Below, one piece after another: positions 22,690-34,414 of a stretch of DNA of 64,000 nucleotides (positions within the stretch are counted from its first letter, which is position 1; every line of letters starts with the position of its first letter). Source of the stretch: Mactra quadrangularis (taxonomy: Eukaryota > Mollusca > Bivalvia > Venerida > Mactridae). The notes under the pieces are model-generated. The model ran no database searches. It was not told the origin of the DNA and worked only from the letters and a program-made list of their open reading frames with translations. The position numbers and the translations under genes were made by a program. Location: positions 33,781,231 through 33,845,230 of the forward strand of contig CM046307.1 in the NCBI GenBank assembly GCA_025267735.1. The letters are read 5' to 3'.

Positions 22690-23530
22690 TATATTTCAAT
22701 ATAAAGATTGTAATTTATAGATAAAAGTAATACATCCGTATTTGTACTACTTACAAGTAACCATTTATTTTCTACAGCATCCGTGACGTGAATTATAATG
22801 CGAGTGTCATGGTGTTTACTCGAGCATGGATATAACCAGAATCTTTGAAATTCTCTTCTGCTTTATAAAAGCCCAAATTTTGGGGATTGGACCTTGCATT
22901 TAGAAACCTACGCCTCTGTGATGCCATGGATGTCAAATTTTGAATTTACTCACCACTGAACAAGGTATAACTACGCTTGTTGGTGTCACTTTTGATAAAT
23001 ATCTTGGTTGCAATTCCAGTAAAGTCTTTACAAGAATAATGCAAATTGGCAAAAGACGACCTGTTAGAAAACAAACTACTTGTCGACACTTGTGCCACTA
23101 CCTAAAGTATGGAATCAGTATTATAACATAAGCTGACAACAAAACAGACTTTGCAGAATGCCTTTCTTCTAATTTCATGAGGCCAGGGAATTCTTTACCA
23201 TTTTATTATTCAATTGTTACAGGTGGTGGGGTTTCTGGTGTTATCATTTCTTTAATGCAGAAAGTTTGTTCACAAAGCACGAGGTTGACACTCACATTAT
23301 AATTCACATAATTTTAAGATGCGATGGAAAATTAACATATACGATTACTTGTCGGTAGTACAGATACTGATGAATTACTTTTGCTTTTGTGGCGTTGTTA
23401 TCATGTTCACTGAGTCAGGGGATGATATCAGAAAAATCATAATTGACTGGGTGCAATACCACGTCTTCATTTCAAGGATTCAGCAAGAAAACAAGTTAGA
23501 AGAAATTTGTTGAAATCTTGGCTTGTTTTC
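22690..23530. other. Spacer between the inverted Cys-cluster copies
   Basis: About 0.8 kb with small open frames on + (22940-23131, 23319-23513) that could be decayed upstream parts of the + copy, including ESGDDIRKIIIDWVQYHVF. No clear homology or splice sites were seen. Its left and right halves did not look self-complementary. Confidence 0.3.
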
Positions 23531-24010
23531 ATCAATTAGTCACAATAAGGAGACTAAGAATATTGAAAGATTTAAGAGTGCACTCTATGGTTGCAATTCT
23601 AAAACCTACTTAGTCCAGACGTAGTTTTATGATATAACGGACTTTTTATGAAAAAAAGTCCTTTGGTTTTCTTCCGTCTACCAAGGACGCTTCACAGCTT
23701 CATATTTGAAGCGCCAGTTATCTAACAGAGATTTTGATACAGGCTGCAAATATTCATTTTGAACCTAAAGATCACGTAAAGTCAATACGGAATTTTGATC
23801 ACATGAAAATGATACTTTATCTCCTGTTTGAATTCGAAAGCCGCCGATTCCTTCGGCATGCTTGCAACTAGTGACTTGTGGTGTTAGAAACAAAAGCAAT
23901 TCTGCTACATGCAAATGTTATAAAGCTGGCCAAGTATGCATATTTGGATGTGATTGTTCAAGATTGTAATAATCCTATAAATTGGGTAGTTCAAGCTAAG
24001 GTTAATTCTG
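23531..24010 (+). pseudogene. Decayed inverted partner of the Cys-cluster gene
   Basis: Read on +, the DNA matches the minus-strand gene at 22119-22662 along its length. It includes the GRNEETENIDRF region (here NKETKNIERF-like), CTACCAAGGACGCTT, and a retained TCKCYKAGQVCIFGCDC segment near 23900-23960. Frameshifts and stops (for example TAATAA after GCDCSRL) destroy the reading frame. Together the two copies form an inverted pair about 0.85 kb apart. Confidence 0.6.
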
Positions 24011-25362
24011 TTGGACTATATCACAGGTTGTCGGCATTAAAGATCCTCTTTATTTTGTATTGTACTCAAACATATAAACAGTACATGTATTATTAATTTT
24101 GAGCGACACTTTTTTCCGACAGTTTGTGGTGTGCATTGACCCTGTTCCCCAAAGACCATAATTATCTAAAAATTGCTGCGGCGATTTTGCTTAGAGTTTG
24201 CACACAACCTTCATTTCATGAGTTTACATCGCGAAAACGTGTTGCAATTAATGAAGGCATTCGTTGTACATTCAAAAGAATGAATCACGATTAAAATTGC
24301 GGCTATTAATAAAAATTGAACTTACAACAGATAGCATGTCAGTGTGCTTGGCGTGGAACATAATTTCTAAACAGATGCAAATTTTATTGTTAGCTGTCTT
24401 TGTTGACTACGAGCATGTAGATATAAAAAAGACAGAAGCTATCCGTACATCAAATTTCGGAAACTTCCCGATTGATGACGGTAAACTCCACACCTTTCCG
24501 CCAAATTCCCGCCATTTTGATACTTCCAGATATGGTCTGCCCAGATTTAGCCAAAACACCTCTCTTAACTGAGTATCGGCGATGGGAATCGATGATAGAT
24601 CTGTTGTTCGTTTTTTTCAGTTTAGCGCGGAACCGACGAACACCGGTTTAGCACCGACGTTATTTTATTTGAGATTAATATAACATTGTTGTTTTGGTCC
24701 TAAATTTAAGAGTACCTAAAACTAGTTGACTTGACTTTTAATTTAAGATTATTTTAAGATTGTTCCTTCGACGCACAATTTGTGATTGTTTTGAGATTGT
24801 TATTAAACAAATTGTATTTATTATCTACACAGCACATATGTTCAAACGTCGCTTACTAAAATGATGGGAACAGGAAGAAAAAAATAACTTATAAAACCTT
24901 AGGAAGGTAATAAACGTATTGTGGACTGCCATAAGATAGCTGTGGATCTGTGACAGTGTTAAGAGTTTTAAATGTAATTAAAGTATAATTAGAATCGTGT
25001 TTGTCATGTGATTTATGATTTTGATGGTCTTTTATAACAACAAACATGAGTAATTTTGAATATCAGTTGCTAATTAAAATTTAAAACACAGTGAAGGTCA
25101 ATCTGTTATCATGGATGATAAATTGAACAACATAATAAGGAACGAAATGTAAATCAAATTCTCGTTTAAATAAATAGATTTATACGACACTGTAACCCGA
25201 TGAAATGGTAATGTTATTTTAATAGAATGGTTTACAAGATTTCTGGAATTGGCTCCAGGGGCGGTTTCTGGGAGCCCACGTAAAGATTTATTAAAATGGC
25301 GCTTACACATATAATCAAAGCACTGAAAGTACTGGAGTATTCATTGTTTTTAGACTTATTCA
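24011..25362. other. Non-coding DNA, no gene seen
   Basis: AT-rich with scattered CG words around 24590-24660 (GCGCGGAACCGACG, AGCACCGACG). The 102-codon frame at 24264-24572 has no recognisable motif or splice support. No repeat was identified with confidence. Confidence 0.35.
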
Positions 25363-25540
25363 ATTTTTGTTGGGTTTTATGCTGTGGCAACACCTTATAT
25401 AGATTATATCACAGCGGTCAGTCCACCTACTCACTGTTCCTGAAGAAGCTTTATCTCAGGATTTAGCTGTTAACAAACTACTGGGTGCATACTTCGTCAG
25501 TGACTGATGACTGTCCTACATGACTTAGATCATTCACCGA
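25363..25540 (-). mobile_element. SINE-A fragment on minus, head missing
   Basis: The tail (ATTTTTGTTGGG on +) and body words CACAGCGGTCAGTCCACCTA and TTTAGCTGTTAAC are present. Similarity ends at about 25540, before the tRNA-derived head, so the copy is 5'-truncated. Confidence 0.75.
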
Positions 25541-25556
25541 CTTACAAGAGCTGTCA

Positions 25557-25582
25557 AACTTAACCAGAATTCTGGTTAAGTT
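25557..25582. other. Perfect 26-bp palindrome
   Basis: AACTTAACCAGAA at 25557-25569 is followed immediately by its complement TTCTGGTTAAGTT (25570-25582), with an EcoRI-type GAATTC at the centre. It lies just beyond the truncated SINE. It may be a foldback relic or a chance site. Confidence 0.6.
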
Positions 25583-27832
25583 AATAATCTCTTTGGAAAT
25601 TATTTTTATCAAGAAACAACACATAATGCAGTTTTGACTCATCATTTTCTGTATTTTGAAAATATCAAATTATAATTTACCATCATTGTAGGGCTTACAA
25701 CCGTTTAAATTTGAATGTGCGTGTTTGTACATGAGTTTGCCAGTAATTTGTAGTACCATTAAGAGGATTACAGCCAATAATTAACTTATAACTGGTAATG
25801 AGTTAACAGTCGTTAAAAGTTAACTTTTATCATACCCCAGCAAATACTGTTGGCCTATCATCAGCTTGGTATTACATTTACTTTATCCTTCATACATGGG
25901 ATGTGCAATCTGGCTACAAGTTTGTGTCACATTGACAGAATTTTTATAATGGATAGTGCCATGGTTTCATCGTCATTATTTAAAACAACACCTCCATAAA
26001 ACAACTTTCCAGCCAAAGGTAGAATCTACGGCTTAGGCTTCAATATTAACTGAATATTCTATAAAGCTATTTGTAATCTACTCACACATACTTGCTTTTA
26101 CCTGCATTGTACATGTAAGCTTATATTTTACAAGCCTAAGACATTTAAAGAAAAAAACTGAATAGTTTATTATATAAAACACATTTTATTAACACATAAC
26201 TTGTATCACAACAATCAAATGATTAATAGATTTACATATAAACTAAAAATATAGTCATGTTACAAGATGTACAGTTTGAGAGCTCTGTCGACAAGTACTT
26301 AATGACTAGCTTTTATTGATTGAAGCGCAAAACCCAACTGGAAACTAATATTTCAAGAACATCTAAGTCAAATTGCTAGTTGAATTAAAACATCAAGTAG
26401 TAGATGAAGCTAAAATGAGTAGTATTGTTATCACATTCTCTCAAGGGATCCAATATGAGTACAATGGATTTCATAAGCAGTTGTTGTAGTAGTATTTATT
26501 ATATGACAACATTCTTAGTCACAGGTGACAGGTCTGGCTGAACCATAGTTTAATCTATATCACTTCTTTTATATCTTAACACTTAACCTAGAAATAAAAA
26601 TATGTTAAAATAAGGATCAAGTATGTGAAGATCAACCATAAACAGGCTGATATAAATTTCATAATTAAAACAACTTTTAAATCATATTTTTTTTTGGATA
26701 TATTTTTGTTTTGACATAAAAAAGCTGAAAAGAATTGCAATCCCTTTTTCAGCAGGGTGATTTTAATTGATATTTAACAAATGGGGTCACAACTCTGACC
26801 TTCATTTTTGCAGTTTATATATGAAAAGGGTTTGTCATGACATTCACACTTGACTGCGATATTATATCAACAATGTTTAGTGATATTCTATGTGCTTAAG
26901 CCATAGCACAAAATCTTTCGGATGAATTCCAGGAATTGGAATTATTAAAGGACATTTACTTACTTATCACAACTTGTTCTAGCCTCATCTTTCTAAAAAA
27001 CTAGTTACATTTTTTCATACATATTTAAAACTCTTCAAGTCATATTCACATATCTTCACAGCTGAAGTCTGAAAAAAAACAGAAGTGAAATTATTCACAA
27101 TGTTTATTTTACATTTTTTACAAAGTCAATTATGACCAAATTTAGTTCAGTAGCCTAGGTAGGTTGTTTGACAGTCAAACTAGGAGTGGAAGTAGCAGTT
27201 TTTGGCCAAACTTGTGAACCATTTAGGATACTTGTCAAGAAATAATTTGTTCAGTATTTTTTGATATTCTTTCATCATGCAATATGCAGGTATAATGGTA
27301 TTATAATTATTACAACATGTTTTCATATTCTTTAAAACAACCAAGGGGTCCTATGGGCACATCCCACTCGAATTCATAACACCAGTATTTCGTATACTGC
27401 CCTGTTAAACAGACTATACAAAAATGGCTTTGGTAAGTTTTTACCCCTGCACTTGTCAAACTCTAATTCGACTTTATAACGTAAAATATTTGTTCTGTGT
27501 GATATTTTTCATCGTGACGTAAGTACGAATGTCCTTGGGACGAAAACGCGACTTCTTCAGCAGCGCATTTTTACACGAAAGGAAGCTTAAATGGCCATAA
27601 ACTCTTACGAGATGTTACATTAACAATGAATTTCAATGATTCAAGCACAAATATAGTTTTAACTCACCGAAATCTAATCAAAATTATTGTTTCAAAAAAT
27701 GAACGCACACCTTGACAAGGCCGATACAGACGAAATAGTAAACAAAGGTTAAAACGCTTACGAATACTTTTTCTTGCGAATGATCACCTAAGAGTAAGGT
27801 AGAAACGAAAAAAAATGGTTAAAACAACTTAC
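25583..27832. other. AT-rich DNA, no gene seen
   Basis: A/T-rich throughout, especially 26000-27100. No coding frame, RNA gene or classified repeat was recognised. CG-containing words rise after about 27500 (TGACGTAAGTACG, ACGAAAACGCGACTTC), which may mark a promoter side. Confidence 0.35.
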
Positions 27833-27892
27833 CTGTACATAAACTTCTCTGTTTATTGGTGAAAAACCAAAACAATATGTTTTAGTCGAGAG
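27833..27892 (-). other. Possible minus-strand exon end with splice donor
   Basis: On minus the sequence ATGTACAG is followed by GTAAGTTG, a strong donor at 27833/27832. The exon start is undefined. It lies head-to-head with the + candidate first exon at 27898, suggesting divergent transcription. No protein could be assigned. Confidence 0.25.
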
Positions 27893-27897
27893 AAAAA

Positions 27898-27941
27898 ATG
27901 GCGTCCAAAATACAAGTTGAGGAAATTTTTTCAGAGATAAG
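27898..27941 (+). CDS. Candidate first coding exon (MASKIQVEEIFSEI...)
   Basis: GAGAAAAAATGGCGTCC gives an ATG with A at -3 and G at +4. Fourteen codons encode MASKIQVEEIFSEI, then AG abuts GTAAGTCG, a consensus donor at 27942. This would be a 44-nt coding exon ending in phase 2. No downstream partner exon was found in the window, and repeat-like TTGAGGAAA words begin within it and continue to 28120. The call is therefore weak, and the protein is not recognised. Confidence 0.3.
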
Positions 27942-27944
27942 GTA

Positions 27945-28135
27945 AGTCGAACGTTCCTCAAAAGATAAGGAAAAAAAAGACCGATGTTGAGGAAAATCTC
28001 AGAGTGGAGTGAGGATGGGAATACCACTTAAAATTTTTCCTCAAACTTAAGAAAATTTTGGTCTATTCTGAGGAAAATCTGTCGATTTGAGGATAATTTT
28101 ATACTTAAGTAAGGATGGGAATACGGCCCCTTGTT
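27945..28135. repeat. TTGAGGAAAA / AAGGATGGGAATAC repeat
   Basis: Variants of TTGAGGAAAATCT and TTTTCCTCAAA occur in both orientations, and GAGGATGGGAATAC/AAGGATGGGAATAC occurs twice (about 28010 and 28112). It looks like a decayed foldback or dispersed repeat. Boundaries are uncertain. Confidence 0.4.
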
Positions 28136-28326
28136 AAATTAGGATGGTCGTCACGTGACTATAGTGCTTGATACGGGGACGTAGTTTCATTCATAATTTT
28201 TCATGAATGAAATCGATGTATACATCCGCGATTGTCAGTAACGTCTATTGTTCACAAATTTGTCAATACTCGGTTTCACTTTGAAGAAAGGTTTGATGTA
28301 GATCGAGTTAAATGCGTAATTAAATT

Positions 28327-28500
28327 GACGCGTAGGAATACACAGATGATCGATGAAACAAAAGAACTATTTGCGAACTATTTTGTGTAGCGGAATTTTC
28401 CGGATGCTGTTCGGTTTCGTTGATTAATATATAGGTCAATAGGTCAGTATAGGATTCCGATCGGAATACCGCTATTAATCTATTGGTAACAGAGTATTCA
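28327..28500 (+). repeat. Dispersed repeat R2, copy 1
   Basis: This stretch matches the reverse complement of 55325-55485 closely by eye. Shared words include ACGCGTAGGAATACACAGAT, GAAACAAAAGAACTATTTGC, GATTCCGATCGGAATAC-type and ATTAATCTATTGGTAAC. One frame reads RRNTQ(M/I)IDETKELFANYF in both copies, which may be a trace of a coding ancestor. In this copy the frame stops after ANYFV. Confidence 0.65.
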
Positions 28501-29300
28501 TTGTTAAAAACAATGAATACAAAAACGTAACATGACGGTTACTTTGTAGCCTATTAACGTATATAAAGGATCGAAAATATTGATAACCTCTGAGAACGAA
28601 TATGTAAGTTTGTAGTTAACGCTTGGTCCTATTATGTCGAAGTAAACTTTCAAACCAATTCACTGTAAGAACCAAAATTTAAATAAGGGGTTTATATTTT
28701 GTTGATTTTAACAGCATATGTTTAGTTTGATGCCCAAACATAGAAAACGATGTTTGTTAATCAAAATCTTTTGCCGTTGTCACGGCAACCGGTATTCCTT
28801 TTTCTCAGTTATTTTCAGAAAAATTATGACGATTTTTTTCACAAAATTGACAATTTTGTGACTTCCAGGCCCTTTTTGTATGTAATCACCATTCGAAATA
28901 CAACTTTATATGTTTATATGTTTGTACTGACTTAGTAGATTAAATAAATAATTTATTATTGTTTAAATTTTACAATTATTTGAATACACTATACCTCAAC
29001 ATTTTTTCATTTTTAAGCAAATTGGCTTACAGGGGGTATAAAAAATTCGCTGTAAAAATAGTTTGCTGCATTTCTGACAATGTTGAACCAAAAAATAATT
29101 TAGTATAAGGGTTTTCTAGTAGACTCTAATCAGTTTTTTATTGTATTTGTTTTTAATATCAAATGAATTATTTATATAAACATTATTTTTATAAAAACGA
29201 ACTTATCTAATCAGGATATACATTTTGTTAATCCAATCTTCCATGTTGACTGTTGACCATACGTCATATAAACCTCTCGGGCCTATTGATAATGAATGTA
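28501..29300. other. AT-rich DNA, no gene seen
   Basis: No coding or RNA gene was recognised. A 21-bp near-perfect palindrome, CACAAAATTG-A-CAATTTTGTG, lies at 28840-28860. Confidence 0.35.
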
Positions 29301-29360
29301 TCTGTTTGGTTTGTTTTGTTGATATAAAGCCGTAGCAACACATTATATCAGGTTATAAAC
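29301..29360 (-). mobile_element. SINE-A tail fragment on minus
   Basis: Only the 3' end is left: TTTGTTTTGTTGATATAAAG, CCGTAGCAACACATTATATC (the complement of the GCTACGGC region) and the start of the adjacent body. It is a heavily truncated copy. Confidence 0.55.
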
Positions 29361-29634
29361 AATTAAGTGTTACGTCTACAACAACCTGAAATAAAGGAAA
29401 AATCATCTAGGTTAGAATAAGTTCATGATACAAGAAAATATTAAAACTGTTATCCTTATGATTTTAGAAAATAAAACGAAAATATAACATCTCACAATCA
29501 AAGTCGGTCTGGAAATCTACTCCCTTCCTTGGACACATATTGCTAAATTAATCATATTAAAATACGAGTAAAGTTTGTCAGCAACTGAATAGTGTAGACA
29601 CTTTTCTTATTTTAACTCTGTTCCAAACAGGTAC

Positions 29635-29885
29635 AATCGCCTGGGTAGCTCAGTGGGTAGCGCACAAGTCCACTGATCGAGAAGGGTTTGATTCCTGGAC
29701 CGGGTATACTTTCGTGGAGATTGGTCGTGAAGTAAATTCTATTGCCATTCTACCACTGATTCTAAATCATGTAGAGCAGTAGTCAGTCACTGGCGAAAGT
29801 AAGCGCTCAGTAGTTGGTTAACAGCTAAATCGAGAGATTTAGTCTTTCCAGGAACAGTGAGTAGGTGGGTTGTCCGTCTGATAGT
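29635..29885 (+). mobile_element. SINE-A, head and body
   Basis: The head reads CGCCTGGGTAGCTCAGTGGG (A box clear), with AGGGTTTGATTCCTGG as a slightly altered B box. The body continues through ACTTTCGTGGAGATTGGT and TTAACAGCTAAATCGAGAGA to GTGAGTAGG. The tail is missing or diverged. Confidence 0.8.
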
Positions 29886-31821
29886 TTCACTCTATTGTTA
29901 GGTTTAGTAGTATGAGATGGAGGTATAAGAGTAAAGTGTAAATCCTATTACTTATTTGGATAGAAATAATAAGCAAGATTCTAGCATATGGTTACATCAT
30001 CACGTCTCAAAACATTTCATATCTCTGAAATAGAAAATTATTCATAAAGCTTTAATTAGATATCCATGTGTTTAATTGTAAATAGGGTTCCTAGGGAATG
30101 TGTATTTTCTCTGTACATTTTTACCTTATTTGTGGCATAAAGGTAACCTTTAAAACTTGACAAAGATCAGTGAATAAGGGAAAACAGGTATATAGCTACT
30201 AGTCAATGCTTTTAAAATAACCAAACAACCTCTGCCCCTTGTGCAAGGTAGTATTTTTTCTCCAAATTTTGGGGAAAATGGGATAATTAGACTTATTTCA
30301 GCTGAAATGTAAAAAAAACATTACTTATTTTCTAAAATTGAAGTCTGATTTCACACTTCACTCTTATAAAAGTACTAGCAGAAAAAACATTTATGCTTTA
30401 ACTCAGCCAAAATCAGAACACAGACACTGAATGGTTGATTTACATTTAGACTTGACCAAGTTTTGCTTGAGAGGTATAATTGAACAATTTTGTCAATTCA
30501 CCAAGGTCATCCGACATGATAAAAGTTCGGTTTGTCTCCGAACAGATGATTGGTCCTATTTCTTATTTGGTCATATGAACTTTATTTCCGTTGAGCATTC
30601 CATAAAATGATCTGGCTTATGCACTTGATATTGATATAACACATGGGCAACAGCCTCAAAATCTTTGAAGGCAGTCAGTTCAGAATGTTTAAGTACACCT
30701 GAATATCCAGAACAGAACAAACACTTAATTTCTACTTAAATAAACACAAAACTGATAGGAAAGTGAAATCAGATTATGCAATAACCTTTAATCAGCAGTT
30801 AAGTAGTTCAAATAATTCAAGGTGATCATTAAATGATTAAGACGACAGACAAAACTTGAACACAAAAAATACATAGATAAGACCTTTTCTTTGAATTGAC
30901 ATAAAATATCTAAATGAACGTATAAATCATTAAAAATGTGGCCAACAGTACCTCATGTTATGTATTTTTCATTAGAAACTAACTAACATAACACATGTCA
31001 AGCCATTTTCTTATTGTTGCATCTAGAAAAATGCCTTTGTGTCGGTAAATAAATTTGACCTACATTTTTTCTACCGATTTGTGGAAAAAATAATTTGATA
31101 CGGTCCGATGCACTCAATCGGCACAAAGGGTGTGGTTTACACATTTTGACACGAAATGTTCGTGCAGAGAGTGGTAAGAATTAAATTTTCACTTTGCATG
31201 AATCCTTGTTAACTTTACTAGTAAAAAAACATAAAACTGGTATGGACGCTAAGAGCCCCTTCAAAATCTTTCAAACAACTTGATCCACTCATGAAGGTAA
31301 TTTGGCTATACATTACTGCTTCATTTTTATACCTTGATATATTGGCGACACTGGTATACGCGGCTTGAGTATTAATCACAAAAATGAGAAGTCTTCAAAA
31401 TAAATCTCAGTAATCTTAAATGAATTTCTTTAATTGATGTTTGATTTTTAATTTAAACCTGGTGTATAAAATTACTAGAACGATGATATTGTTTTTTATG
31501 ATACATGGTACGTGATATATGAACGAGCTGGTTAAATAAAACATTTTTATGGCAAATCGTGCTAAAATTCAACCAAGTGTCAAACCAGGAACAATAATGT
31601 TTGTATTAATTGTACTTAAATGTTCTAAATTGGTTCTTGTCCGTTAGACGATTGTTTGAGGGTTTGGTGCAAAGTAATAATTAACTGAAGTCGTAGGACT
31701 TATAAATAGAAAATATAATTAACATATAAAAATCATCGCCATCTATATAATTTAACATCTCAATAGAGATAAAGACTATTCATTAAGATATCCATTGACA
31801 GCAAAAATTGACAGATAGACT
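29886..31821. other. AT-rich DNA, no gene seen
   Basis: No coding frame, RNA gene or known repeat stood out. A CG-containing patch at 31080-31160 (GGTCCGATGCACTCAATCGG) may be a relic of another element. Confidence 0.35.
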
Positions 31822-31944
31822 TTATGCAATAAATGTAAATAATATTCGTAATAATTTTTTTTCGGTAACAATGACATGACACATGGCATACGATTCATCA
31901 CGATCATTTTGTAAGGTTACAAGGGTTGTATGTCCAATCATCAA

Positions 31945-32061
31945 ACAGAAATCTACCTGGGTACTAACGTTGACGGCGCAAATGGGACTGAAGTCGTCAT
32001 TATGATAGGTCTGATCCGTAGGCTGTCGGCTCGGCTCCGAGTCAAAACCATTAACATACAC
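31945..32061 (-). CDS. Candidate internal exon, weak
   Basis: A minus-strand open stretch has higher GC than its flanks. It encodes a hydrophilic segment including SEPSRQPTDQTYHNDDFSPI, ending ...CAVNVSTQ, followed by CAG|GTAGATT as a possible donor (exon end near 31955). The frame can also be read on to 31822. The upstream acceptor is unclear, and a SINE-B fragment begins just upstream. No family was recognised. It could be a chance frame. Confidence 0.2.
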
Positions 32062-32073
32062 ATCAGAAACGTT

Positions 32074-32155
32074 TGTTTATTTATTTCTTAATATTGGATT
32101 TAACGCCGTGTCAACACAATTTTATGTTATTTTAAGGCGTCCAAGGTACAAAACA
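32074..32155 (-). mobile_element. SINE-B 3' fragment
   Basis: On + it reads TTATTTATTTCTTAATATTG then ACGCCGTGTCAACACAATTT, similar to the 3' ends of SINE-B copies at 41138, 43309 and 44737 (ACACCGTATCAACACAATTT). The rest of the SINE is absent or diverged. Confidence 0.5.
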
Positions 32156-32964
32156 TAGATTTCCTGGGTGCCGTTTCGTCAACATTTTCGATAAATTCAT
32201 CGTAAGTTACGATGATACTAAGATAGAAGTTAGAAGTTAAGAATCTTTTAAACCGTTTCATTAACATCTGCGGTACTCTTTTTATTACTTTTTGCGTAAA
32301 CTGTAGAAATTTCACAACAAAATGGCCGCTCTTGTTCACGATATAATTCACTTTTCATCAAATATAAGGTCTTATCTTGTTGTGGGCCTAAAAAATCTGA
32401 ATGATTTAGGATAATTTTCGAAGGGAAAGTAACGGATACATTTGTACTTCTTTTCGGTAGATAACATCACTACACCTATAAGAACGACGAAATCATATGT
32501 GAATTATTGTATCATCTTGAATACAGAGTAGGGCTGTTGTAAGTATCCAAGTACTCGGATATTCGCGATCTCGACCAGAAAATCGAGTACGAATATTCGC
32601 CACGTCCGAAATCGTCGGATCGCGATCTTGTTTTGAAAAAAATGAAATAACATTTTGAGCTTAAATACCACTACAAACGAGCCCCACTACAAACAAAAAC
32701 TTTAATTTATGTAGGGACCGAATTAATTTGTGTCAAAATTTCGATTTAAACAAAATGTTATCACCGAAAATGCCTATAAAACGTCTGGTAGTAGACATGT
32801 TTGGAGTACATGGTTTTCTATGTTTAATAAGCTTCACTTATTTTTGTTATAACATAACTGACTGAATGCTTCTACATCATTATGTGATTCTTGGTTCGAT
32901 TTATTATATCATCTGTAACAAAAATCAAGAAAAAGTGACTTCACATGCAAAGTAATTTTATTTC

Positions 32965-33004
32965 GTCTACGAATCCAAACATGTTTCGCCTTACGGCTCA
33001 TCAG
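32965..33004. repeat. CATGTTTCGCC...CTCATCAG block beside a microsatellite
   Basis: AATCCAAACATGTTTCGCCT and TACGGCTCATCAGTG form a compact, CG-containing block about 50 bp before the pentamer microsatellite. Similar blocks are, from memory, common next to microsatellites in molluscs. This suggests a microsatellite-associated mobile element. Confidence 0.35.
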
Positions 33005-33057
33005 TGATTACCTATTAATAAAAATGTTATTATTAATATCTATATTTAGATGGTGTT

Positions 33058-33229
33058 TTAGCATAGCATAGCTAAGCATAGCATAGCATAGCATAACACA
33101 GCTTAGCATTGAATAGCATAGCATAGAATTGCTTTGCATTGCATAGGACAGCATTGAAAAGCATAGCATAGCATAGCGTAGCGTAACGTAACGTAACGTA
33201 ACGTAACGTAACGTAACATAACATAACAT
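33058..33229. repeat. Pentanucleotide microsatellite (GCATA)n/(ACGTA)n
   Basis: Repeats of TAGCATAGCA type with interruptions pass into a purer ACGTAACGTA block and then ACATA. The phase is kept while the motif shifts, which implies local point mutation and re-expansion. It directly precedes a foldback element. Confidence 0.9.
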
Positions 33230-33237
33230 CATTTATT

Positions 33238-33406
33238 TAACAAATAATACATGGCCGAGAGGGCAATATGTAAGTTTACGGACTGGTTGGTCAGACTAAG
33301 GAAGGTACATGGCCCGAAGCGTAGCTGAGGGCCATATTTCTCCCGAGGTCTGAACTACCAGTCCGTAAACTTGCATATTGCCCGTAAGGCCACGTGTTAT
33401 TTGTTA
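33238..33406. mobile_element. Foldback MITE, 169 bp with ~57-bp arms
   Basis: The left arm (AACAAATAATACATGGCC ... GTTTACGGACTGGTTGGTCAGAC) is nearly complementary to the right arm (GTCTGAACTACCAGTCCGTA ... CACGTGTTATTTGTT). The loop carries a second dyad, ATGGCCC ... GGGCCAT, around GAAGCGTAGCTGA. It is non-coding and non-autonomous. It inserted beside, or seeded, the pentamer microsatellite. Confidence 0.85.
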
Positions 33407-34198
33407 TATTAAACCAAATTTAAATCCTTTCACCACTCATGTTGCTGACATTTTACTACGAGTATAATAATGTGTTTTCAAATAATTATCAGTATGTCAA
33501 ATATCTAAAACACCAGGCTATTATGGGGCTTCATCGTGTGATTATCGCATAGTGGCGAGTAGCAACTAATCATTATAAAACCTCTAAATAATGCTTCACT
33601 TATAAGAAGTTTTTAAAAAAAACGATAACAACAATATATAGACATTATTTTATAGGCCATTAAATAGTTCAGAAAATCCCTAATTTTGTAGTCCGACGTC
33701 ACATCCAAGACGCTACTGGCACGAATTAGATATGGCTCAGTCAATAAATATAATCAATTATTTAGCCTGTAGTCAAGGACGCTATGCAATAGTTACCTCC
33801 CTTGGCAGACAGATAATTCAAGACATCAATTCAAAAGGATTTTAGATGTTTTGTTGAATTAAATTCTATTGCCTTCTTTAAAATATGACACAAAACGGTT
33901 TTGCACAAGTCCTTCATTACGTTAAGTAAATATTTACGTCCTTTTTTCTGTTCATTGATTCAAGTTCTTGCAAACATACCGTCAGTACCGGTACTCTCCC
34001 GGTCATTATTTTATAAACTTGACGAACACAAATGTTCGTCTTAAAATACGAAGGCAGTCACCAGACACTTTCTTATTTAAACTAAAAATCGAAAACCATT
34101 GCAATATACTTTAGTTTTAATATAAAAGTGGCTGGAAGCTGCCTTCACAGTTTGTGTTAACATAATCCGACCTAAAATGGCCGAAAACGTCATTTTGG
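33407..34198. other. Non-coding DNA before the module array
   Basis: No gene was recognised. ATGGCCGAAAACGTC near 34177 resembles the SINE-B body word GGCCGAAAACGTC at 44858, so a scrap of SINE-B may mark the left edge of the module array. Confidence 0.35.
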
Positions 34199-34414
34199 GC
34201 GAAACACGTCATCTACATCGCAATGAAACGATAATTTTATTTGATAGACACAGAAAAAAAATGTCAAATAAGAACAGTAGAAACTTTGATTAGATCATTT
34301 ACAACGCTTTTTGAACATGAAATATTTTTCAACAAGTCAAATTTTGGGGGCAGTTTTTACACCTAAGTTAACCTATTCCTTATTGGTTCTAAATGGCTCT
34401 GGGGCGAATCATAA
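34199..34414 (+). repeat. Module lead sequence, copy 1
   Basis: This stretch starts GCGAAACACGTCATCTACAT and includes CGCAATGAAACGATAATTTT and ACTTTTTGAACATGAAATAT-like words. It recurs at 41261-41458 and 43434-43635. In every copy it directly precedes the ~72-bp dyad satellite and so marks the start of a repeated module. Confidence 0.75.

Noticed and set aside
31822..31944. Continuation of the candidate exon at 31945-32061
   Set aside because: Composition drops to AT-rich with a poly-A stretch and no motif, consistent with read-through into intron.
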